From positions 1-43,954 of IMG/VR virus record IMGVR_UViG_3300046492_000329: a DNA stretch of 43,954 nucleotides. One strand, written 5' to 3'. Source of the DNA: a virus. Below are positions 24,491 through 32,758 of the stretch, in pieces (position 1 is the first letter of the stretch; each line of letters starts with the position of its first letter). The position numbers were made by a program, and so were the translations under genes. The notes under the pieces are model-generated. The model had not been told where the DNA came from. It made no database searches and was given only the letters and a program-made list of their open reading frames with translations.

Positions 24491-26520
24491 GCCGCGCCCC
24501 TCTTGGTGCCGGCGATCGAGATCTTGCCGCGCACTACGGTCGGCGCCCGGGCTTCGGCGGCCGGTTCAGGCGGGGCAGGCTCGGCCGGCGCGGGGCTGCC
24601 GAACAGGTCGGCGATCGCCGGCTGCACCTGCGCCTCGAGCTGGTCCCAGTAGCGCCCGGTCTTCTTCACCAGGTCGAGGTGCGTCTCCAGCCACACGGCG
24701 TACACCGTGCAGTCCCAGGCCTCGACGCGCTTACGCAGCGCGGTCCAGCGGGATTCCTTGCCACCGGCCACAGCGCGCTCGACGCGGGCCTCGCCGGCCA
24801 TCTGTGCGAAGTACTCGTCCGTGGCGTCCTTGGAAAAGTGCATGTAGCCTGGGCCAGGTCTGGTAGTCTGCAGGCGCCCGTATATCAAGTCCTTCGCCAG
24901 GTTTGTACCGACGTGCCAGAGGATCAGGCCACGGCGCCGCTTCTTGCCGCGCCAGTCGATATCAACCTTGGCCGCGCCGTCCTTGATGTGCTTCTCACGG
25001 CCGGGTTTTCCCCTCACCGCAAAGATACGATGCCCCATCGCGGCGTAGGTGTAGACGAAGTTATAGACCGCCTGGGTGAAGTGGCCGCCAGTATCGATGG
25101 CCGAGGCGTAGATGCGCAGCTTCTGCCCACTATCGTGCGGGAAGTCGTTCTCGAAGAGGTATTCAGCGACGTCCTGCCACACCTGGTCCTCGCCCGGGTT
25201 GCCGTAGAAGATCCGGTGGTCGATGTGCCAGGTCTCGCAACCGCGACCATAGCCACGGACGGTCACCTCGATCCGGTTGTCCTGGGTGTCGCAGCCGGCC
25301 AGCAACAGTACGCAGCCCTTCGGCACCGTGGCCAGCTTGTACGGCTCGGCGCGCTCCTTCAGCTGGTCGACGTCGGTCTTCTCCTGTTCAACCGCCCACA
25401 CCTCTCCGAGGGTAGTGTTGGTGAAGGTCTTCATCAGCGTGATGTCGCCGGACTGGGCCTTCTCGTAGGCTTCTAGAAACTCTTCTACGAGAGTCTGCCA
25501 CGATACCATCGGACTGTAGGCGGTCCAGACGTGGAAGGCGATGTGCGCCAGCGCCTGGATCTCCTGGCCGGCGCCGTTGCGGAACTCTCCCGCCGCATCG
25601 ATCGTGATGCTGCCGTCGGCGTTCTGCCACCGCCCCTGCTCCGCCACCGCCAGGTACTGGCCCTGGTCGATCAGGCACTGGCAGTGCGGGCACACGTGTC
25701 GCACGCTAGCCGGGTCACCGTTGACCCACTTCATTCCGGTGCTGTCGTCCTTCTTCCCCCACACGAGTGGGTGGAAGCCGCCGCACTCGGGGCAAGGGAT
25801 CATGTACTTGAAGCGCTCATCGGCCGCGTTGTAGCGGTCATCGATCAGGCAGAAACCTTGCTCCTTAGGCGTGGATCCAGTGATGAGCTTTGGGAAGGTG
25901 GCTCCCTCAACCCGCTTGCCGGCCAGCTTGTCGGGCGAGCCCTCTTTCTCGATGTCACGGTCGAATGCGCTCAGTTCGTCCAGGTAGGCCACGTCGACCG
26001 AGATCCGTCGGTAGGCACGCGCTGCGGTACCGCCGCGCGTGTGGAGCAGGCACCCGATGAACTTCTTCTGGGCCAGCGTGTTGTCCTTGTGGCGCGAAAT
26101 ATGCGCCGGCATGGCCTTGGCCATCACCTTCACGTCGCGCAGCATGGTGTCGAGCTCGGTCTTGACGAACTCGTCGCTGTCGCCGTCGGTGGGCTGCCAC
26201 AGCACCTGGTTGCGGCGCTTATGCTCGGCGAAGTAGCCGATCGAGGCCAGCATGATTTTCGTATTGCCGACCCGGGCTGACTTCTTCCAGTCGATAAAGC
26301 GGATGTCGTCGTTGCTGATGCAGGCCAGAAGCGCGCGCTGGAACGGCCACGGGACCCAGGCCTGTTCCACGTACGAGGACTCCTTCGATAGGTAGAAGTG
26401 CTTGCGCGCCCATTCCTCGAGGGACATCGGCTCTGGCACGCCGAACGTGGCCAGGCCGCGGCTCACCATCTTTCCCAGCTCTGGCGAATGCCAGCCGACG
26501 ACCTCGTACATGTCGCTCAT
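24487..26520 (-). CDS. Terminase large subunit (gpA family)
   Basis: The protein has 677 residues. It has the gpA-type Walker A variant KKSARVGNTK and Walker B VDVAYLDEL with the DE pair. A zinc site follows (CPECGGFHPL and CPHCQC), then the C-terminal nuclease half with ASAIDTGGHFTQAVYNFVY. It cuts concatemeric DNA at cos and drives ATP-dependent packaging. It overlaps both the small subunit gene (ATGA) and the Mor-like gene. Confidence 0.95.
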   Translation of the reverse strand: MSDMYEVVGWHSPELGKMVSRGLATFGVPEPMSLEEWARKHFYLSKESSYVEQAWVPWPFQRALLACISNDDIRFIDWKKSARVGNTKIMLASIGYFAEHKRRNQVLWQPTDGDSDEFVKTELDTMLRDVKVMAKAMPAHISRHKDNTLAQKKFIGCLLHTRGGTAARAYRRISVDVAYLDELSAFDRDIEKEGSPDKLAGKRVEGATFPKLITGSTPKEQGFCLIDDRYNAADERFKYMIPCPECGGFHPLVWGKKDDSTGMKWVNGDPASVRHVCPHCQCLIDQGQYLAVAEQGRWQNADGSITIDAAGEFRNGAGQEIQALAHIAFHVWTAYSPMVSWQTLVEEFLEAYEKAQSGDITLMKTFTNTTLGEVWAVEQEKTDVDQLKERAEPYKLATVPKGCVLLLAGCDTQDNRIEVTVRGYGRGCETWHIDHRIFYGNPGEDQVWQDVAEYLFENDFPHDSGQKLRIYASAIDTGGHFTQAVYNFVYTYAAMGHRIFAVRGKPGREKHIKDGAAKVDIDWRGKKRRRGLILWHVGTNLAKDLIYGRLQTTRPGPGYMHFSKDATDEYFAQMAGEARVERAVAGGKESRWTALRKRVEAWDCTVYAVWLETHLDLVKKTGRYWDQLEAQVQPAIADLFGSPAPAEPAPPEPAAEARAPTVVRGKISIAGTKRGAA

Positions 26521-27038
26521 ACGTCGATTTCCTCGGCGTCGGTTTCGTCATCCTCTTCCCCATTCCCCTCGCGCAGATCAGCGAGCGACATGCCGGCCAC
26601 GATGTTGCGTACGCGCGCGATCTCGGTGGCGATGTTCTTGATCTCGTCCGACGACAGCGCCGGTACGCGGCGCTTCACGGCGCCTGGGATCGCCTCGAGC
26701 ATGCCGGCGATCCTGGCGCCGGCCTTGGACAGCACCTCCTCAATCAGGGCGACCGGCGCGAGCTCGCCGCGCGTCACCGCGTTCTGCATCGCGATCTTTT
26801 CCCGCTGCTCCTTGGCCAGGCCAGCACGCTCGGTGGCCAGGTCCAGGTCCCCGCTGGCGGCGCGCCCGGCGGCCTGCTCCCGGAGGTGCGAGCAGTAGGC
26901 CTGCAGCAGCTGCAGCCCGGGCACGCTCGTGTCCAAAATGCCCCGACTGACCAGGTTGCCGATTGCCTGCTGGCTCACGCCGACCAGGGCGCCGAAAGCG
27001 GCCTGTGTCATGGGCTTGGTCAAATCAAAATCCAACAA
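26517..27038 (-). CDS. Terminase small subunit (Nu1-like)
   Basis: The protein has 173 residues. The predicted start is TTG at 27038, with AAGGGGG 5 bases upstream. The N-terminus is a helix-turn-helix (MTQAAFGALVGVSQQAIGNLVSRGIL) followed by a helical region (LATERAGLAKEQREKIAMQNAVTRGELAP). Nu1 family proteins bind cosB repeats and recruit gpA. Periodic repeats lie directly upstream at 27146-27240, as expected for its target. The tail is acidic. Confidence 0.88.
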   Translation of the reverse strand: MLDFDLTKPMTQAAFGALVGVSQQAIGNLVSRGILDTSVPGLQLLQAYCSHLREQAAGRAASGDLDLATERAGLAKEQREKIAMQNAVTRGELAPVALIEEVLSKAGARIAGMLEAIPGAVKRRVPALSSDEIKNIATEIARVRNIVAGMSLADLREGNGEEDDETDAEEIDV

Positions 27039-27260
27039 TACAACCCCCTTAGCAGTGGTCGATAACTAGAGAAAAGACGGGGTCCGAATTACCCTTGCCT
27101 GCCTGTTTCCCGGGAGGAACCTAACCCGGGGAGGGTTGCACTGGAGAAACGTTGTGTTTACGCAACATCGCGTCATTGCACCCCGGAAACGTTGCGTTAT
27201 CGCAACAAAAGCGCATTGCCATCGCAAAATGTTGCTTTACATCATCTTCATCGCGACTCA
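27039..27260. other. Candidate cos region with 40-bp-spaced repeats
   Basis: A 222-base gene-free region lies directly upstream of the small terminase gene, the position of cos in lambda. GAAACGTTGTGTT at 27146 and GAAACGTTGCGTT at 27186 begin 40 bp apart and share a further CGCAAC and CATTGC in register. A weaker third copy (AAATGTTGCTTT) starts at 27227, again 40 bp on. These would be terminase-binding sites. Closer to the gene, CCCGGGAGG and CCCGGGGAGG (27110-27134) are a possible nicking region, though in lambda cosN is on the far side of cosB. Confidence 0.55.
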
Positions 27261-27761
27261 TCAGGCTTCATCTGCCTTGGCCAGCCGGTTCAGCCACGCC
27301 GCGATCGACACCCCGGCCGCCTTCGGGATCTCGGCCACCGTCTCGCCGTCGCGCTGGATCTCTAGAACGCCGTCCGACCAAAACCCGCAGCGGTAGACGC
27401 CAGGTGCAGCCTCGGTGCTGGGCAGCTTTGGCGCCGGCCCATCCGTCAAGAACTTGGGTACAACGATCGGCGCGGCTTCATCCGCCGCCGGCGCCACGTC
27501 GGGCGCTGCCTGGCCTCCGGGGGCAGGCGTGACGGCTGGTTGGCTGGGTAGAGAGAGCTTGTGGCCCTTCCTCAGGCGGTACAGCTTGCACGGGACACCA
27601 GCGGGTGATGTGCCGTCACTGGCAACCACGTCGCCCACAGCGACTAGGCCGTCGAGCGCGGCCTGGACGTCCTCCAAGGCTTCGTCCAGGCGGTCGGCCA
27701 GCTGCACGGCGCGAGATTCGGGATGGCGAGCGAGTTGCTCGAGGATCTGTTGGTCATTCAT
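27261..27761 (-). CDS. Winged-helix-like DNA-binding protein, hypothetical
   Basis: The protein has 166 residues from the ATG at 27761, with GGAG 8 bases upstream. Residues 1-65 look like a winged helix (MNDQQILEQLARHPESRAVQLADRL, then VAVGDVVASDG and KLYRLRKG). A Pro/Ala linker follows, and residues about 120-165 form a second small domain (VYRCGFWSDGVLEIQRDGE). It precedes the cos region in the leftward transcript. It may be a regulator or packaging accessory; no function is known. Confidence 0.7.
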   Translation of the reverse strand: MNDQQILEQLARHPESRAVQLADRLDEALEDVQAALDGLVAVGDVVASDGTSPAGVPCKLYRLRKGHKLSLPSQPAVTPAPGGQAAPDVAPAADEAAPIVVPKFLTDGPAPKLPSTEAAPGVYRCGFWSDGVLEIQRDGETVAEIPKAAGVSIAAWLNRLAKADEA

Positions 27762-27815
27762 TCTTGGCTCCAAGTAGGCCACCCTCATCGCCGGGCGGCA
27801 TGGCGTTGTTGGTGG

Positions 27816-28571
27816 TCAGCGCAGGCGTGCGTCCTGCACTGCCCTGGCCCACTCGGTCTCGAAGTGGCGTGGGAACTGGGCGTTGACCGTCGCCTCACCG
27901 ACCTCGTGGAAGCGCAGGCGCGGCCGGTAGTTCACGGCGCTAACGAAAATGAACACCGGCTTCACCGCCGCACCATGCGCGAACTTCCGCTTGAGGTAGA
28001 TGCCGGGCTCCAGGCCGCGACGCTTGGCAGGCAGCGCGAAGTAGGTCACGCCCTGGCGCGCGAGTGTCCGGTTCGAGCGGGCACTGCCGGTGGCGCGAGA
28101 CTCGTAGCCGGCGCCGCGCTGCAGCTTCAGCTGCGACAGGATCTGGACGATCTGGCTGCGCTTAACGTTGCCGTTGCCGTCGAGCTGGGCACCCGCAGCC
28201 GGCACAGCGAACCAACCGGCCGGCATCAGGTTCGAGCGCTGCAGCAGGCGCTCCATGCCCTTCAGGCCGCGCGGGCCGCCGTAGATCTGAGGCAGCAGGA
28301 AGCGGTCCGCCGGCGTGCCCTTGCTGCCGACGTTGTCCTTGACCCAGACGCGTGCCTCCAGGCGCTGCTTCGTGGCAGGCTTGAGGAACGTGCCGTTCAA
28401 GGCGTAGGTGGTCGGGCGATCGAAAACGGTCTGCATCTCGCCCTTGATGGCGGCCTGAGCGTCCTGCATCGAACGCGTCAGCGTGACGGCCGCGACGTAC
28501 GGCGCCTGGCGGCCAAGGGCCTGCAGACGGCTTGCCACCTCGGGGAAATTGTTCTGTACGCTGATCCGCAT
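27816..28571 (-). CDS. Putative minor tail/virion morphogenesis protein
   Basis: The protein has 251 residues from the ATG at 28571 (AGGAG 8 bases upstream). The opening MRISVQNNFPEVASRLQALG and a basic, Gly-rich body resemble phage minor tail or completion proteins such as gpZ, but the match is loose. The position is odd: upstream of cos and terminase rather than among tail genes. It could instead be an early protein. The longer upstream frame runs into the inverted-repeat region and is not used. Confidence 0.6.
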   Translation of the reverse strand: MRISVQNNFPEVASRLQALGRQAPYVAAVTLTRSMQDAQAAIKGEMQTVFDRPTTYALNGTFLKPATKQRLEARVWVKDNVGSKGTPADRFLLPQIYGGPRGLKGMERLLQRSNLMPAGWFAVPAAGAQLDGNGNVKRSQIVQILSQLKLQRGAGYESRATGSARSNRTLARQGVTYFALPAKRRGLEPGIYLKRKFAHGAAVKPVFIFVSAVNYRPRLRFHEVGEATVNAQFPRHFETEWARAVQDARLR

Positions 28572-28612
28572 CGCTGCTCCTGTCGCTGTTGCCGGGTTTT
28601 CCGGCTTGTTTT

Positions 28613-28840
28613 CAAACCCTGCAACGCTGAGAGCCGCATGAACACTAGCTCTCAGCAGGGTATGCATGGTTGCAGGGTCGTTTATATAGTCCCGGCAAAA
28701 AAATACAGACCCATCAGTCCAAATAAAAAATCGCGCCTACGTGCGCTACACCCGTCAAACCCTGCATACCCTGCTGAGAGCCACTATCCATGCGGGTTTC
28801 AGCGTTGCAGGGTTTGGCCGCAACCCTGCTCAACCCTGCA
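28613..28840. repeat. Large inverted repeat with eight ACCCTGC iterons (candidate origin)
   Basis: The arms at about 28613-28666 and 28763-28816 are inverted copies matching at 48 of 54 positions, around a 96-base centre with A-rich tracts (28699-28703 and 28725-28730 areas). ACCCTGC occurs eight times in both orientations: plus near 28616, 28759, 28768, 28823 and 28833; minus near 28655, 28672 and 28807. The region overlaps the last codons of the primase-helicase gene. Iterons plus an AT-rich segment beside a primase-helicase gene suggest a replication origin. A terminator or small mobile element is the alternative. Confidence 0.55.
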
Positions 28841-31562
28841 ATGCACCGTCCGCACGAATGTCCGCGAGGTCCCGGAACGTCTTGATCTGCTCGTCCAGCG
28901 TGCCCGGATAGTCCGGGTTCTCGATGACGAATACCATCCTGGTGGCCTTCGGCTTCTTGCCGACCACCACCGGCTTCTTGCTCTTGGTCTCCCGGCTGGC
29001 GATCAGGCCGGCGAACTTGCACAGCGTCAGCGGCTTCTCGCCGCTTCGATCGCACCAGCGCTTGTACATGATGTAGAGGTCCTCCGAGAGGCAGGAGCTG
29101 TACGGCGCATCCAGGAAGCCGTCCTTCCAGGCACGGTGAAAACTCATCCAGCTGTTCAGGCCGAACTCGATCACCCTCTCCTTGGCCAGCGTCATCGGCG
29201 GTTTGGTGTGCTCGTTGAAGTCGTCCAGCGGCAGGTTCAGCAGGAAGTGGTAGAAGGCCTCGCAGCCGCCCGCCGTGATCGCCGCCTGGACGCCGTCGTA
29301 GAACTCCTTCTCCTGCTTCCGGCGGGCCTCGATCACCATGAAGCGCCGGTCCTCGAGCTCGATCGGGATCGGCTGCGGCTCGTTGGAGAGGAACGCACTG
29401 TTCATGTGGTTCTTCTCGTCGCGCTCCGGCAGGTTCTTCTGGTTGATGCTCATGCTCTTGCCGGTGATCATGTACTTGAGCGTGCCGTTGTGGCTGTAGC
29501 GGTCGTCGCGCGACAGCACCTCCTCGAACAGCATGAACAGCTTGCGGCTGCGCCAGGCCGTGAAGGTCGATTCCAGCTGGTGTTGGCTGGCCACGCCGCC
29601 GTACTCGCCGTAGATCGGCAGCAGCACATCCTGGAAGAAGAGCGACTTACCGGTGCCCTGCTTCTCGCCGAACACCAGGAGCGCCGTCTGCATCTTGGCC
29701 CCCGGGTGCTGCAGCGGGTAAGCCAGCCAGCGCAGGATCCACTCGACGCACTCGGCCGCCCTGTCTTCGGCGTCGCACAGCGAAGCCAGGAGCGCGAGGA
29801 TCGGCGCGACCAGATCAGGCCGGTCCTTCGGGGTCAGCGGCCAGCCGCCGAAAATGTTGACGTGGGTAACCGGGTCGGCCTGCTGGGTGGGATCGAACAC
29901 CAGGTTCCTGGCCTCGATGGTCTTGCGCTGGACGTGCTCCTGCCACTTCGACGTGAGCTCCGCGGTGTAGTCGGCGCGCACGGCGCCGAGTGACATCACC
30001 TGCTGGCCGATCGCGTCCCACACCGTCTCGGTGCCGCGCAGCAGCGTCAGGTTGTCCAGCATCTCGCCGAGCTTGCCACCCCCCGCACCCCCTTCGACGG
30101 CGCGGCCGCCGACGAGGGTCGGCAGCGACTCGCGCAGGATGGTTCGGCGCTTCGGGTCCTTCTCCCACTGCGACGCCAGCTCTTTACCCACCCAGGCCGT
30201 GAAGGCCGAGCGCTTCAGGCGCTGCTTGCGCAGGCTGTCCCAGACGTCGGTGGTAGGGTAGATCAGGCAGAAGTGCGACAGCAGCACCTCCAGCGTGGGC
30301 ACGCGCATCGCGCTCGCCTCTTCCGCTGGGGGCGGCGCGGCCGGCGGCGGCGCGTCGTCGAAGTGTGCCGGGATCTCGGCCTCGCCGTTCGGCGCGCTCT
30401 CCTTCGAGAGGGCGCGGGAGACCGCCGCCTGCACCTGGATGCGCACGGCGTCGAGTGACTCGGCCAGGTACAGGTCGTTGAAGTCGGAGTCCTTGCTGTC
30501 GGCGGCCCGGTCGGCAAACTGCGGCCACACGACCGAAGCGTTGCCGACGGCGCGTGCCGCGGCGCGGGCGCGCGAGATGCCGGCGTTTTCGAACCTGCGG
30601 ATCTGGACCCTGCGGCCGGCGCGGATGTCCGCCTCGATGTATTCGGTACCGTTGGCGTCACGGCGCCAGGTAGCGCGCACGCACACGATATCGCCGCCCT
30701 TGACCTCGATCTCGTGGTCGGCGCCGTCGACCAGCGGCTCCCACTCGACGTCGTAGTCCTTCAGCAGAGCTTCGCGCAGCCGGGCCACAACACGCATGTC
30801 GTCGTCGGCCAGGAACAGCAGGTGGGCATTCGGGAAGTCGTGGCGCAGCTGCTGCGCCACGGCCAACAGGTTGCCGGCGTTGAAGGCCACCATCGCTGGA
30901 ACCTCGAAGCCGGTGGCCATGCGCACCGTCTCGCAGGTGGCATAGCCCTCGCCGATCTCGATCAGTGGCGTCTCCTGGTTGGCCCGGCCGAGCAGGCAGC
31001 AGGCGCCGATCATGTCCATGCCCGAGCTGAAGCGCTTGCTGCCGTCTGGGGCGATCTTCTGCAGGCCGGCCAGCACCGCACCGCTCGTGCTGTACTTGCG
31101 CGCCGGGATCAGCAGCAGGCCCTTGGAATCGATCCGCGTGCCCTCGCAGCCGACGCGCTTGCGCTCCAGGTAGGGGTGTTGCTCGACATCGGATGCATTG
31201 TCCGCGTCGGCCCAGGCCATCCTGGCCCGGTTCGCGGCCATCTCGGCGTCGCGCTGCTTCTGCTCGGCCTCGGCGCGCTGGTATTCGGCCTGCTTGCGCT
31301 CGGCCTCGGCGCGATCCTCTGCGGTGACGCCTTCCCAGTCGATCGTGACCGGGACCGCGTTGTTGTCCGTGCCTTGCCAGATGCCAAATCTGCCGGTGAC
31401 GACGCGGCGGCCGCTGCGCAGATCGAGCTCCCGCAGCACGTACCACGCCTTCTTCTCGGGGCCAAAACGATGGATCTTACCGTCCAGCAGCGGGTGGTCA
31501 GCCGGGAGGGCCGGGAGGCCGGCCGCGCGCATCTGGTCGGTGACCTGGTCACGCGTCGCCAT
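28830..31562 (-). CDS. TOPRIM primase / SF3 helicase (DUF5906) replication protein
   Basis: The protein has 910 residues. Residues about 75-125 are a Glu/Ala/Arg coiled segment. About 195-275 is a TOPRIM domain with Glu205 (IEIGEGYATCE) and D253-D255 (LFLADDD). About 590-745 is the SF3-like ATPase: Walker A GEKQGTGKS (632-640), Walker B KLFMLFEE (674-681), sensor Asn727 (FLSNEP) and Arg739/740. The C-terminus (YIMYKRWCDRSGEKPLTLCKFAGLI) resembles the winged helix of D5/P4-type primases. It primes and unwinds phage DNA and may recognise the adjacent iterons. Confidence 0.92.
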   Translation of the reverse strand: MATRDQVTDQMRAAGLPALPADHPLLDGKIHRFGPEKKAWYVLRELDLRSGRRVVTGRFGIWQGTDNNAVPVTIDWEGVTAEDRAEAERKQAEYQRAEAEQKQRDAEMAANRARMAWADADNASDVEQHPYLERKRVGCEGTRIDSKGLLLIPARKYSTSGAVLAGLQKIAPDGSKRFSSGMDMIGACCLLGRANQETPLIEIGEGYATCETVRMATGFEVPAMVAFNAGNLLAVAQQLRHDFPNAHLLFLADDDMRVVARLREALLKDYDVEWEPLVDGADHEIEVKGGDIVCVRATWRRDANGTEYIEADIRAGRRVQIRRFENAGISRARAAARAVGNASVVWPQFADRAADSKDSDFNDLYLAESLDAVRIQVQAAVSRALSKESAPNGEAEIPAHFDDAPPPAAPPPAEEASAMRVPTLEVLLSHFCLIYPTTDVWDSLRKQRLKRSAFTAWVGKELASQWEKDPKRRTILRESLPTLVGGRAVEGGAGGGKLGEMLDNLTLLRGTETVWDAIGQQVMSLGAVRADYTAELTSKWQEHVQRKTIEARNLVFDPTQQADPVTHVNIFGGWPLTPKDRPDLVAPILALLASLCDAEDRAAECVEWILRWLAYPLQHPGAKMQTALLVFGEKQGTGKSLFFQDVLLPIYGEYGGVASQHQLESTFTAWRSRKLFMLFEEVLSRDDRYSHNGTLKYMITGKSMSINQKNLPERDEKNHMNSAFLSNEPQPIPIELEDRRFMVIEARRKQEKEFYDGVQAAITAGGCEAFYHFLLNLPLDDFNEHTKPPMTLAKERVIEFGLNSWMSFHRAWKDGFLDAPYSSCLSEDLYIMYKRWCDRSGEKPLTLCKFAGLIASRETKSKKPVVVGKKPKATRMVFVIENPDYPGTLDEQIKTFRDLADIRADGALQG

Positions 31563-31788
31563 GGCGCACCTCCTGCTCCGCGCTCAGCATCGCCAACTGG
31601 ATCGTCAAGTGGGCCAGGACTGCGGCCTTTTCGCGCGGGGTATTGATGCGGTCGGTACCGCTCGAGCACGACTGCTGAGCTTGCCCAATGGTACCGTGTG
31701 GACGCGCCGCTAAAATTGTTTCAAGATTGGGAAGGCGCATGCCCGAACTTTGTAAAGAAAAATCTGCGGGGATGGTTTGGCAGTCCAT
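31549..31788 (-). CDS. Small early protein coupled to the CII-like gene
   Basis: The protein has 79 residues. Its ATG at 31788 overlaps the CII-like stop (TGATG), and its end overlaps the primase start by 14 bases, so it belongs to the leftward early operon. A second in-frame ATG at 31740 would give 63 residues. The C-terminal part is helical (TPREKAAVLAHLTIQLAMLSAEQEV). No family is recognised; the place suggests a role in replication or regulation. Confidence 0.7.
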   Translation of the reverse strand: MDCQTIPADFSLQSSGMRLPNLETILAARPHGTIGQAQQSCSSGTDRINTPREKAAVLAHLTIQLAMLSAEQEVRHGDA

Positions 31789-32234
31789 CAGCGCGGCTCG
31801 GCCATGCCTGCGACGCGCGCCGACAGCTGCTCCAGGGCGCACTCGGCCTCCTTCACTGCTTTCTGGACGCGCGCAAGCTCGGCCTGCGTGATGCGGCCAT
31901 CCGCCAGCGCGTCGTACATTTCCTTCCCCACGTCACCCTGGGTGCGCATGACCTTCACGACCAGCTCGAGCACGGCGACGTCCGATGCGTTTTCGACTTC
32001 ATCCATCTTGATGCAGACATAGCCGTGGTTGCGCGCCAGGGACTGCAGTATCCGGTGGTCGCCGGTCAGGCCCATCAGGCGGTCCGCCTCTTCCAGCGTC
32101 GGCTTGTTGGTGGCGATGTTCGGGTTGGCCTTGTTGCGCAGCACGCCGGGGTTCATCCCCAGGCGCAGGGCCACGACTTCGCAGCCGCCATCGGCGTCGT
32201 GCACGGTTGCATGGAACGCGTCAAGGATGTTCAT
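31788..32234 (-). CDS. CII-like phage regulatory protein (CP76 family)
   Basis: The protein has 148 residues with the CP76/CII pattern: FHATVHDADGGCEVVALRLGM, LRNKANPNIATNKPTLEEADRLM and TGDHRILQSLARNHGYV. The N-terminal helix-turn-helix is followed by a helical multimerisation tail. Members are described as regulators of the lysis-lysogeny decision. It follows cro in the leftward early operon, as cII follows cro in lambda. The upstream Shine-Dalgarno (AAGG) is weak and sits in an AAGGCCTT palindrome. Confidence 0.85.
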   Translation of the reverse strand: MNILDAFHATVHDADGGCEVVALRLGMNPGVLRNKANPNIATNKPTLEEADRLMGLTGDHRILQSLARNHGYVCIKMDEVENASDVAVLELVVKVMRTQGDVGKEMYDALADGRITQAELARVQKAVKEAECALEQLSARVAGMAEPR

Positions 32235-32347
32235 GTAAAAAGGCCTTAAAAAAATGAATCGGGAAACCGCGCTTCTAAATAAACTTCCAGCAACTATTTC
32301 TTGAGGAGAATTCGATGGTCGCTGGAATGCCTGCTCGCACTCAGCCG

Positions 32348-32650
32348 CTACGCGTGGCCACCACCCTGGTCCGGCTGGGGAGAGGCCGTATCGTCCTGGT
32401 CATCCTTGCGACGACGCGCCGCCGGACCCGCGCCGCGCAGCTCCGGCCAGATTCGTGGCCAGTCGTCCGGACGAAGGTCCTGACGCGTCACCTCACCGTC
32501 TGTCTCGCGCTCGATGTCGACACACCGCTCCGGCGAAATAGCCGAGGTGCCGCTGGCCAGCTGCGACAAGTAGGAGCGGGAAATCCCGAGCTTCTCCGCC
32601 AGCCGGGAGGCGCGGCCGCGGTCGGCCTGGATGAAGGATTTGAGGTTCAT
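32348..32650 (-). CDS. Cro/YdaS-like repressor
   Basis: The protein has 100 residues with the YdaS-type helix-turn-helix: MNLKSFIQADRGRASRLAEKLGISRSYLSQLASG, then ISPERCVDIERETDGEVTRQDLRPD. It is divergent from the CI-like gene across an operator-filled 108-base gap. The ATG at 32650 is only 6 bases beyond a -10 element, so the message is probably leaderless. By analogy with Cro it shuts down repressor synthesis and turns down early leftward transcription. The Arg/Asp/Pro-rich C-terminus is disordered. Confidence 0.88.
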   Translation of the reverse strand: MNLKSFIQADRGRASRLAEKLGISRSYLSQLASGTSAISPERCVDIERETDGEVTRQDLRPDDWPRIWPELRGAGPAARRRKDDQDDTASPQPDQGGGHA

Positions 32651-32656
32651 CGCGCC

Positions 32657-32698
32657 AGTTTAGTGTTTGCTAAACCTGACGTCAAGCAAACACTTATC
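32657..32698 (-). promoter_or_regulatory. Leftward early promoter (PR-like) with operators
   Basis: Minus-strand TTGACG (32685-32680), a 17-base spacer and TAAACT (32662-32657) make a strong sigma-70 promoter for cro. A perfect operator GTTTAG-N6-CTAAAC (32658-32675) covers the -10 and spacer. An imperfect GTCAAG-N6-CTTATC (32681-32698) covers the -35. The two are 23 bp apart, the same spacing as at the xis promoter. Confidence 0.85.
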
Positions 32699-32722
32699 AA
32701 GTAATTGCTAAACAGTTGTCGA

Positions 32723-32751
32723 GTGAACACTAGTTTAGAAAACGCTAAACT
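32723..32751 (+). promoter_or_regulatory. Repressor promoter (PRM-like) with operator
   Basis: GTGAAC (32723-32728), 17 bases and TAAACT (32746-32751) precede the cI ATG at 32759 by 7 bases, giving a leaderless transcript. A perfect operator GTTTAG-N6-CTAAAC (32733-32750) lies over the -10. The -35 is weak, as in lambda PRM, so activation or autorepression by the repressor is plausible. Confidence 0.7.
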
Positions 32752-32758
32752 TCGGCCC

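Noticed and set aside
27723-29993. Long 756-codon plus-strand frame
   Set aside because: It is antisense to the primase-helicase and minor tail genes and crosses the inverted repeat; composition is that of a shadow frame.
32315-32704. Plus-strand frame with a strong GAGGAGA Shine-Dalgarno and ATG at 32315
   Set aside because: It lies antisense to the cro gene and runs through the operator region; its residue composition is shadow-like (Arg/Pro/Ala). The good ribosome site appears to be coincidental.
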